A stretch of DNA of 6,148 bases from Pseudomonadota bacterium. Lineage in GTDB: Bacteria > Cyanobacteriota > Vampirovibrionia > LMEP-6097. A program made the position numbers and the translations under genes. Within the stretch, counting starts at the first letter, position 1. Each line of letters starts with the position of its first letter. This document shows positions 1 through 6,104 of this stretch, piece after piece. Under the pieces are notes generated by a model. It made no database searches, was not told the DNA's origin, and saw nothing but the letters and a program-made list of their open reading frames with translations. The stretch spans positions 1 to 6,148 of the forward strand of contig RFQS01000139.1 of NCBI GenBank assembly GCA_009924885.1, read 5' to 3'.

Positions 1-444
1 TTCGGTATTCCATGTGAAATTTTCATCTTGATAGATTTTTCCAAGTAAGTTCTCTCTGAAAGCAGCATTATATTTAAAACTCTTATTCTCATTTAAACTC
101 AGAATGACTTTGTTTAAATCATGAGCATTTGTACATTCATTAATTAGACTAGCCTCTAATTCCTTGACTAGCTCTTGATTATTTAAGCCAAACTCATGTG
201 CTTGAATGACTAAACCTAATTTAGTTTTGATTGCATCGGGGATGAAACCTGTTATTAGTTCTTCTTTAAAATTTCTCTGCTGATCTTCACTAATATTCCA
301 AGTAAAATCAGCTTGCTTAATTCTTTCGTATAAAGTTTTAATAAATTTAGGACTATAGCTAAAATCGGCTTCCTGATTTAAGCTGATTAACATTAAATCT
401 AAATGGTCTGAATTCTTACAGTCTTGAATTAGCTTGGTCTCTAA
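1..444 (-). repeat. Tandem ~95-residue protein repeats at the C-terminal end of the visible helical protein
   Basis: Residues 738-832 (nt 160-444) and 833-885 (nt 1-159, cut by the window edge) align from the first residue: LETKLIQDC against LEASLINEC, then LISLNQ against ILSLNE, F-x-Y, F-x(3)-L, and FTWN at 784-787 and 880-883. By eye there are 20 identical positions in about 51 aligned columns with one single-residue gap. The repeat is visible in protein and is diverged in DNA, so it is an old duplication and not a recent slippage product. The array probably continues beyond the left edge. Confidence 0.75.
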
Positions 445-2655
445 ATTTTCTATTTTTATATTCTGCTTTTCGTCATTTGAAGACAGTCTATGTAGTTTTG
501 CTATAAAACCAGCCTGTCTAACGATATTAGATCTATCATAAAGATCTTCTATCTTTTGAGTAAATTCAGGGTCTATCCCCTCCATCAGATATAAAGCTGG
601 TAAATATTTATGAGATACTAAGGTGTCTGCCTGAATAAAGGCTTCACCTAAAACTTGAAGTGCTTCATTGTTTTTGTCTGTATCCCATAAACCTTCTGCT
701 TGATTGATTTTCAGCCCTCCATCATCTATTCTCTCCAGTGAGCTTTTCATGAGTTCAGCATGCTCTCTTTGTGTTTCTAAAAGTTTTACCGCTGGAGAAG
801 CTTGATCGAAGCAGTTTATCACTTTATCTAGAAAACTAAAGTCCCAGTTACCAGAAATTATTCGTCCAATATTAGTAGATTGAATATCTTTTAGGCTGAT
901 TTTTAATTCTGGCTTAAAATCAGTAATATAAGCTTCCATATCTTTTTTAAAATTAGGAAAATTATCACTCATATCTAGAGATTGGATCGATTGATTTAGT
1001 GCAAAAATTTGATTTAAAGTACCATGCTTTAAAACCTCTGTGTAATCTTTTTCTAAAACTTGTAAGATAAAACCTCTAATAGCCTCTGAATCTAAACTAC
1101 ATTTATTTAAACTAGGGATTAGTGCTTCTAACGAAGATTTTACTTTACTGTCTTTGTTCCAGTGATCGTGCCAAGCAGCAGTAGAAGCTATGTCTGCACC
1201 GCTGATCTTCTGTGGGTCTAAGGCTTCGAAAAATATTTTTGCATACTCGATTCCTTTAGTTTGATGAACCTCGGACTCTACACAATCTATGGAGATTATA
1301 TTCTTGAATAATGCTTCAGCAAAGCTAGTGCCGTTACAGTAATGTTGATGATTATTAATAAGCTGCTCACTTTTAGCAAAACTTAGAATTTTTTCAGTAT
1401 TTTCTTGCGTTAAATTAGCTTCTAGTAAAGACCAAGCGATATGATAAGGTGCTAATTCATTGTTTTCCAGATGTTTTAATTCTAATTTTTTAATAAATTC
1501 ATTGATTAACTTATCATTGCCTAATTGTAAGGCAGCATATAGATAGGAACTAGCGGCACGGCTATTTAAAAACTTTTCGCTACTAAGAAGAGAATTAACA
1601 GCTATTTGGATATCTGGATTTAGGTATTCCTCTTGGCTTTTTAACGCGACTAATGAAACTCCTGGAATCCTGTCTGGGTCTGAAAATTTGAATTGATTAT
1701 TCTCTTTTTTTAAATCAATAAATTCTGAAAGAAAATTTTCAGAATTTAGTACTTTTATAAAATCCACCGGAAGCCCATCTAGTTTAAGATTATTTTCTCT
1801 AACCCTAGTTACCATATGATCCCAGAATCTTCTTTCTTCTTGAAGATATTTTTTGCTAAAATGATATAGCATCCAGTCTCCATCTAGAGCTTTCTCTAAG
1901 AAAGTTTGACCTAATGTTTTGGAAAGCTTTTCCTGATTCTTTTCTGAAATAGCATTATGATTTAGAAGTAATGCTAGAACATTTTTCGTCTGATCAAAAG
2001 ATTGGTGAACATTGTATCCTGAAAACTCTCGGCTCTCAGATATAAAATAGTGTCCAGTGGCATTGTAAAAGAACCATTTGTTATTGTTGTGTCTTTCTAG
2101 TAATAATTCATTAACTACTTTTGCTCCAGATTTATCATCAAGAAAGGCTTTTATGTACTCAGCTCTCCCTTGAAGCCAAGTTTCGTTAATAGACATTCTC
2201 AATTTTTTATCTAGATATTTTTCTATATCAGAGAGTTTGATACTGGCTTCTATTAATTTTTCTTTTAATTCAGGCTGATGGCGCTGTTCCCAAATAGCTG
2301 CCATAAATAGATCAGTTTTAAGGCTAGAGGAGTTATCTATTCGGTTCGCGATATTACTGTATAATCTACCAGTGTATTTACGTAAGCAGCCTTCATAATC
2401 ACCATTAAAATTATTACCAGCTAATAATTTTGCATCTTTAATGCTGTGTTTAATTTCTGCTGTAAAGGAATCTAAATTATCTAAAATTTCGCTTAGGTTT
2501 GTGCGAATGATGGTTTGACCGATTTGGGTTTGGAGTACGCTTCCAGCACTTTCTAATGGTGCAGGCTGTTGAATAGGCGTGCTGGCAGTAGTAGTGGTTT
2601 TATTTGACTTTAGTGAATCTGGATGTCGCGTGAGATTAATCGTTCTAACACTCAT
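1..2655 (-). CDS. Large helical protein with tandem ~95-residue repeats, unknown function (3' end outside window)
   Basis: The minus strand is open without a stop from ATG at 2655 to the left edge: 885 codons, with the C-terminus missing. The ATG is the first possible start after an in-frame TAG (2704-2706) and has an AAGGAA ribosome site. I do not recognise a family. Residues 1-40 are rich in Ser, Thr, Pro and Gln (SNKTTTTASTPIQQPAP), with no hydrophobic signal peptide. The rest is charged, Leu/Lys/Glu/Asn-rich and reads as amphipathic helices, with no membrane segment and no obvious nucleotide-binding or catalytic motif. From residue 738 two tandem units of about 95 residues are visible, each with an [SN]LN...F.Y...F core and FTWN further on; a weaker relative lies around residues 552-585. 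This suggests an alpha-solenoid scaffold or binding protein. Cytoplasmic or secreted without a Sec signal are both possible. That the gene is real is close to certain; its function is unknown. Confidence 0.9.
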   Translation of the reverse strand, partial: MSVRTINLTRHPDSLKSNKTTTTASTPIQQPAPLESAGSVLQTQIGQTIIRTNLSEILDNLDSFTAEIKHSIKDAKLLAGNNFNGDYEGCLRKYTGRLYSNIANRIDNSSSLKTDLFMAAIWEQRHQPELKEKLIEASIKLSDIEKYLDKKLRMSINETWLQGRAEYIKAFLDDKSGAKVVNELLLERHNNNKWFFYNATGHYFISESREFSGYNVHQSFDQTKNVLALLLNHNAISEKNQEKLSKTLGQTFLEKALDGDWMLYHFSKKYLQEERRFWDHMVTRVRENNLKLDGLPVDFIKVLNSENFLSEFIDLKKENNQFKFSDPDRIPGVSLVALKSQEEYLNPDIQIAVNSLLSSEKFLNSRAASSYLYAALQLGNDKLINEFIKKLELKHLENNELAPYHIAWSLLEANLTQENTEKILSFAKSEQLINNHQHYCNGTSFAEALFKNIISIDCVESEVHQTKGIEYAKIFFEALDPQKISGADIASTAAWHDHWNKDSKVKSSLEALIPSLNKCSLDSEAIRGFILQVLEKDYTEVLKHGTLNQIFALNQSIQSLDMSDNFPNFKKDMEAYITDFKPELKISLKDIQSTNIGRIISGNWDFSFLDKVINCFDQASPAVKLLETQREHAELMKSSLERIDDGGLKINQAEGLWDTDKNNEALQVLGEAFIQADTLVSHKYLPALYLMEGIDPEFTQKIEDLYDRSNIVRQAGFIAKLHRLSSNDEKQNIKIENLETKLIQDCKNSDHLDLMLISLNQEADFSYSPKFIKTLYERIKQADFTWNISEDQQRNFKEELITGFIPDAIKTKLGLVIQAHEFGLNNQELVKELEASLINECTNAHDLNKVILSLNENKSFKYNAAFRENLLGKIYQDENFTWNTE

Positions 2656-2662
2656 AAATATA

Positions 2663-2668
2663 TTCCTT
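2663..2668 (-). promoter_or_regulatory. Ribosome binding site AAGGAA for the helical-repeat gene
   Basis: On the minus strand AAGGAA lies 7 bases before the ATG at 2655. This is good Shine-Dalgarno spacing and supports that start. No other ATG or GTG lies in frame between it and the upstream TAG. Confidence 0.7.
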
Positions 2669-2694
2669 AAATACTGTACATAGAACGTATTAAA
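2667..2694. repeat. Imperfect inverted repeat, possible operator
   Basis: TTAAATAC (2667-2674) faces GTATTAAA (2687-2694): 7 of 8 positions are complementary, with 12 bases between and half-site starts exactly 20 bp apart. The spacer itself begins with the palindrome TGTACA (2675-2680). The element sits just upstream of the ribosome site of the minus-strand gene, where a repressor could act. AT-rich DNA gives such matches by chance, so this is only a candidate. Confidence 0.25.
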
Positions 2695-2808
2695 GTGATT
2701 TTTCTATATGTAAATCTTTGAATTTTCAGTTGATTATTTTAAATAGAATTCTCTTATAAATTTTCTTTAGGTTCTGGCTTTTTAACTGTATATAAATTTT
2801 AACTTAAA

Positions 2809-2814
2809 AGGGAG
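2809..2814 (+). promoter_or_regulatory. Ribosome binding site AGGGAG for the Ig-domain gene
   Basis: AGGGAG (containing the GGAG core) ends 6 bases before the ATG at 2821. An in-frame TAA at 2815-2817 rules out any start further upstream, so this start is well fixed. Confidence 0.8.
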
Positions 2815-2820
2815 TAACAT

Positions 2821-4074
2821 ATGAGCGGTAGAGATATAACAGCGGTAATTGGTCAGGGTACATATTATGAGCAAGTGGGAACTCAGAAAAGTTTTAAAGA
2901 TGCTTCAGGTAAACAGGTTGAAGCTTATCTGGTAAAAATAACTAAGGCTGATGATAAAAATCGTAAAGGCAAATTTGCATTAATTACAAGCACGAAGAAA
3001 CCCGGCGAGCAACCTTCTGGTGATCAATATGTTACTGACATAACTTATGGTGAACAGTGTGATCTTTTAGAGAAATTGAAGACTCCAGGGAAGGTAACTT
3101 TAAGTACTAGAACTTTTGATGGGACGGTTCCTGTCGATAACCCTGATAAAGTAGGTACGAAAGAACCTACTGAAACTATTGCTGATAAAGAGTGGGATCT
3201 CAAGGCTAATGAGACTGAGTGGAAGGGGTTAGGTGCTAGTCTGCCTCCTGATGTTACCAATGCTTGTCCTGCTAAAGCTCCAGGAACTGCAAGCAGTGCT
3301 CCAGCGGTAAGTAATACCGATTTAGGTGAACGAGATATTTATGATGCTAGTGGCAAGGTAAAGCAAGGAGCGAATCTAGCTATTAAGTTTGATAAGGGTA
3401 TTAAGGCAGTTGATCCAAATGGAAATATTATTGTGAAAGCTGATGGAGGAAGGGGTGCTGATGATATAACTTTGACGCAAGATATGTATAAAATTGACAA
3501 GGATTCCTTAATTATTAACGAGAAAGGTATTGAGAATCTTAAATTAGCTCCTGGTGGTAAGATTACGGTGAAAGCTGGTCAAATAGGAAGTTCTGTAGAT
3601 GGTACGCCGACTAGTAGTGATATAACCGTAAGCCACACTGAGAAGGCTGAAGCTGCTTCACCTTCACCTTCACCTTCACCTTTACCTTCACCTTCAGCGC
3701 CAGCGCCAGACGCAAATCTTACGGCAAATATTGTAACGCAACCTAGGTCTGGATTCCCGAAAGCAGGTCCAATTGAACTCACATTTGAAAACGTTATAAG
3801 ATTAGCATCGGGTAAAAAATTAGATGATTCAACTGTTAGTGTATATGCGGTAGACCCTAATACTGGTCTAGTGATTCCAGATACTAAGGAAGCGAGCTTA
3901 CAGTATGGCATCCAAAATAATAAATTGACAATAACTAGGAGTAGTGGTGAGTTCATCGCTGAAACTATATATAGAGTCGCTATTAGTCCAGATGTTCTTT
4001 TAAATGACGATGGCAATGCTGCTAATCCTACTCCCGTAACTTATGACTTCATTGCCAAAACTCCCACGAAGTAA
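2821..4074 (+). CDS. Protein with two SbsA-like Ig (Big_5-like) domains and a Ser-Pro linker, no signal peptide
   Basis: The protein has 417 residues, with a good ribosome site and an in-frame stop just upstream. Residues 1-165 form a mostly polar, unrecognised N-terminal region that contains both cysteines (C80, C149). Residues 167-273 and 300-415 look like two related beta-sandwich domains. Each has an early strand of the type GANLAIKFDKGIK / AGPIELTFENVIR, a central DSLII / NKLTI strand, and a closing K-ITVKAG or YRVAISPDVLL plus DDGN segment, typical of bacterial Ig-like domains of the SbsA (Big_5) kind. A linker SPSPSPSPLPSPSAPAPD (280-297) joins them. Such domains usually sit in secreted or S-layer proteins, yet there is no N-terminal signal peptide, membrane helix or cell-wall anchor, so export, if any, would need another route. 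The gene is divergent from the helical-repeat gene and convergent with the dehydratase. Domain assignment is by pattern only; the function is unknown. Confidence 0.9.
   Translation: MSGRDITAVIGQGTYYEQVGTQKSFKDASGKQVEAYLVKITKADDKNRKGKFALITSTKKPGEQPSGDQYVTDITYGEQCDLLEKLKTPGKVTLSTRTFDGTVPVDNPDKVGTKEPTETIADKEWDLKANETEWKGLGASLPPDVTNACPAKAPGTASSAPAVSNTDLGERDIYDASGKVKQGANLAIKFDKGIKAVDPNGNIIVKADGGRGADDITLTQDMYKIDKDSLIINEKGIENLKLAPGGKITVKAGQIGSSVDGTPTSSDITVSHTEKAEAASPSPSPSPLPSPSAPAPDANLTANIVTQPRSGFPKAGPIELTFENVIRLASGKKLDDSTVSVYAVDPNTGLVIPDTKEASLQYGIQNNKLTITRSSGEFIAETIYRVAISPDVLLNDDGNAANPTPVTYDFIAKTPTK
3657..3698 (+). repeat. Hexanucleotide tandem repeat (TTCACC)n encoding the Ser-Pro linker
   Basis: Seven consecutive 6-base units: TTCACC four times, TTTACC, TTCACC, and TTCAGC at the end. 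Each unit adds a Ser-Pro (or Leu-Pro) pair in frame, giving linker residues 280-292, followed by GCGCCA twice (Ala-Pro). Gain or loss of units by slippage would change linker length without breaking the frame. Confidence 0.85.
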
Positions 4075-4077
4075 TAA
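4075..4077. other. Three-base convergent gene junction without a visible terminator
   Basis: The plus-strand stop TAA (4072-4074) is followed by a second TAA, then by the complement of the minus-strand stop (4078-4080). No GC-rich hairpin with a T-run is seen on either strand near the junction, so each transcript must end inside the opposite gene or by a factor-dependent route. Confidence 0.6.
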
Positions 4078-6006
4078 TTAACGACACTCAAGAATTCCAA
4101 CGGACAGATTTCTTACTAGAGCTTCGTGATCATCAGCCCTAGCCATCTCACTAAGCTCCAGAATCTGCTCCATAAGAGCATTCTCCTCCACCTCTTCAAT
4201 GCGAGCTTTGAAAATCTTATCAGTAAGCTGTGAAGCGACGAATTCTTCAGAAGTTAAAAGCTCCTCGTAGAGCTTCTCTCCAGCTCTCATGCCAGTGAAT
4301 TCTATATCTACATCAGCTAGTGATAAACCCGATAATTGAATAAACTGCTTAGCTAGTTCATAAATGTTAATCGGCTCACCCATGTCAAGAATCATAATCT
4401 CTCCAGATTGAGCTTTAGAAGCGGCTTTTATAACTAGCTGTGAAGCTTCAGGAATAGTCATAAAATATCTGATCGCTTCTTTATCCGTTACTGTGATCGA
4501 TTTTCCTTCTTCTATCTGCTTTTCCCAGACTTTAATCACCGAACCTCTGCTGCCTAGCACATTTCCGAAGCGTACGGCTGTATATTTAGTATTCGTAAAT
4601 TTACGAGCATGAATTAATAAAAGCTTTTCAGCGAGCCTTTTAGTTTTACCCATAACGCTAGTCGGGTTTACTGCTTTATCAGTACTGATTAATACGAAAT
4701 TCTCGACACCGTGTATCGCTGCTAGTTCCATTAAGTTCTTGCTGCCAAGAACATTATTCTCGAAAGCCTCACAGGGATTTTCTTCCATCATAACGACATG
4801 TTTATGTGCGGCTGCATGGAAAATAATCTCGGGTTTAAATTCCTTAATGATATGTTCTATACGTGAATAATTACGAATATCAGCTATGCGAGCGATTATT
4901 TCTGTATTTATTTTATGATTCTTGAGTTCGTCCGCCTGAGTACTTTCTTGGGCTTTCAGGTGCTTAAGTCTTTCTAACTCTTGCCTAGATTCGAATATGG
5001 AGTTTTCCCCTTTCCCCAGTAGGCATAAGCTTTTTATCTGCCCTTTACTTAAAAGCTGTTTGCAGAGTTCTCTTCCTATAGAGCCGCCAGCTCCAGTAAC
5101 TAAAACTCTTTTATCTTTTAAAAACTCTACTACTTCTGGAATATTTAAATTAATTTCCTCTCTGCCGAGAAGATCTTCCATGCTGAGTTTTCTGATTTCT
5201 CGAATGTCTACATTGCCGCCAGCCAGCTGATCTACTGAAGGTACTATCCTTACATCCACGCCAGTACTATTGCACAGCAAGCTGATGCGCTTGCGCTCTT
5301 TTAATGATGAACTTGGTATGGCGATAATAATCTGTTCTATAGCTAGTTCATCTACCCAGTATTGGACATCGACTATCGCACCTTTTACTTGTATTGAACC
5401 CAGTAAGCTCATCCCAAACTTTTTACTATCATCGTCTAGCACGCCTTTTAAATCTAAACCTAATTCGGGGTGATTTTTTATTGCTTGTAGAACCTCCATG
5501 CCACCTTCACCAGCACCTATAATTAGGGTGTTTTTAGTTTTACTAGAAAGTACTTTCAGTCTAGATTTAATATTACTCTGCTCTTTAAGATAGAAACGCA
5601 GTAGGCGAACGCCACATATCAGGGTAACGCTTAAAAAAAAGTCTATAATCATCACGCCATAAGAGACGGCGAATAAATCATGAGCTTTAGGGCTGAGACC
5701 TAGAACTATTCTAGGCAACACTATGAGCGAATTTGCGATAAGCAGTGAGCGTCCGACTTGTATTAAATCTTCAGTTTTAGTATAACGCCAGAATTTTTTA
5801 TAAATCCCCGTGAAGTAAAAAACGAGGAGCTTAATCAGAATAATAAAGCCGATGATTCTTATTAATTGATCGCTAATAATAAATTCACTGGTGTTGCCGC
5901 CTTGAGTATTTAAAACTCTTAAGTTACTTGCAGCTATATAGGATACAGCGATAATGCTTGTATCGATTATGACTCGGCTGAGGCTTTTTAGTGATTTCTG
6001 AAACAT
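4078..6006 (-). CDS. Membrane-anchored UDP-N-acetylhexosamine 4,6-dehydratase (WbpM/PglF/CapD class)
   Basis: The protein has 642 residues, the usual length of the long form. Four hydrophobic segments (about 11-27, 47-68, 87-104, 112-136) anchor it in the inner membrane. A CoA-binding-like Rossmann domain follows (IIGAGEGG, 162-169), then the catalytic short-chain dehydrogenase domain: VTGAGGSIG (303-311, cofactor), ADIRN (375-379), HAAAHKHV (397-404), STDKAVNPTSVMGKTK (441-456), RFGNVLGSRGSV (479-490), YFMTIPEA (514-521), GMRAGEKLYEELL (572-584). D443, K444 and M452 match the Asp-Lys-Met active site known for PglF, where Met replaces the usual SDR Tyr (M-x3-K456). Members remove water from UDP-GlcNAc or a related sugar to give a 4-keto-6-deoxy sugar for bacillosamine, QuiNAc or FucNAc in surface glycans. 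The exact sugar and stereochemistry cannot be told. Residues about 345-370 form a charged insert, somewhat longer than usual. The start follows an in-frame TGA directly. No other glycan gene is visible nearby. Confidence 0.95.
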   Translation of the reverse strand: MFQKSLKSLSRVIIDTSIIAVSYIAASNLRVLNTQGGNTSEFIISDQLIRIIGFIILIKLLVFYFTGIYKKFWRYTKTEDLIQVGRSLLIANSLIVLPRIVLGLSPKAHDLFAVSYGVMIIDFFLSVTLICGVRLLRFYLKEQSNIKSRLKVLSSKTKNTLIIGAGEGGMEVLQAIKNHPELGLDLKGVLDDDSKKFGMSLLGSIQVKGAIVDVQYWVDELAIEQIIIAIPSSSLKERKRISLLCNSTGVDVRIVPSVDQLAGGNVDIREIRKLSMEDLLGREEINLNIPEVVEFLKDKRVLVTGAGGSIGRELCKQLLSKGQIKSLCLLGKGENSIFESRQELERLKHLKAQESTQADELKNHKINTEIIARIADIRNYSRIEHIIKEFKPEIIFHAAAHKHVVMMEENPCEAFENNVLGSKNLMELAAIHGVENFVLISTDKAVNPTSVMGKTKRLAEKLLLIHARKFTNTKYTAVRFGNVLGSRGSVIKVWEKQIEEGKSITVTDKEAIRYFMTIPEASQLVIKAASKAQSGEIMILDMGEPINIYELAKQFIQLSGLSLADVDIEFTGMRAGEKLYEELLTSEEFVASQLTDKIFKARIEEVEENALMEQILELSEMARADDHEALVRNLSVGILECR

Positions 6007-6014
6007 TCACTAAC

Positions 6015-6043
6015 ATTATATCTCTTTAGAGTCTTTGGTTTAA
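6015..6043 (-). promoter_or_regulatory. Candidate promoter giving a leaderless mRNA for the dehydratase
   Basis: On the minus strand a perfect TATAAT (6020-6015) lies only 8 bases before the ATG at 6006. Seventeen bases upstream is a weak -35, TTAAAC (6043-6038, 3 of 6 matches). Transcription normally starts 6-8 bases after the -10, so the mRNA would begin within about 2 bases of the ATG. No Shine-Dalgarno sequence precedes this ATG, which agrees with that reading. Confidence 0.5.
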
Positions 6044-6087
6044 CGCTTCAAATTAGGTGATTCCAATTTTAGTGTCTTGTATAGAAG

Positions 6088-6093
6088 TATAAT
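6088..6093 (+). promoter_or_regulatory. Candidate -10 box TATAAT for the AAA-ATPase-like gene
   Basis: A perfect TATAAT lies 11 bases before the ATG at 6105, so an mRNA from it would carry a leader of about 4-5 bases. No clear -35 is found at 16-18 bp and no Shine-Dalgarno sequence is present. The same bases read on the other strand include TATACT (6091-6086), a second and weaker leftward option for the dehydratase. Confidence 0.4.
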
Positions 6094-6104
6094 AAGTACT
6101 AGCT

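Larger units (their letters stand above)
2656..2820. promoter_or_regulatory. Divergent intergenic region between the helical-repeat gene and the Ig-domain gene
   Basis: These 165 AT-rich bases separate two divergent starts and must hold both promoters. Rightward candidates are TATAAA at 2791-2796, without a convincing -35, and TTGATT (2730-2735) with TATAAA (2755-2760), a rather long 19-bp spacer. Leftward, TTTACA (minus strand, 2714-2709) is a possible -35, but only a poor -10 (TAATAC, 2692-2687) follows it. No box is strong enough to assign firmly. I see no RNA gene and no open frame here. Confidence 0.4.

Noticed and set aside
3045..3260. Minus-strand open frame of 71 codons
   Set aside because: Lies wholly inside the well-supported Ig-domain gene, has no ribosome site evidence and a composition typical of an antisense shadow.
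3579..4016. Minus-strand open frame of 145 codons
   Set aside because: Antisense to the Ig-domain gene; its Glu-Gly repeat is just the complement of the Ser-Pro coding hexamer array.
4065..4128. Inverted repeat CACGAAG / CTTCGTG around the convergent stop codons as a terminator
   Set aside because: Arms are only 7 bp with a 50-base loop and no T-run follows, so it does not look like an intrinsic terminator and is within chance expectation.
4997..5473. Two plus-strand open frames of 77 and 67 codons
   Set aside because: Both are antisense to the conserved dehydratase, whose motifs prove the minus-strand frame.
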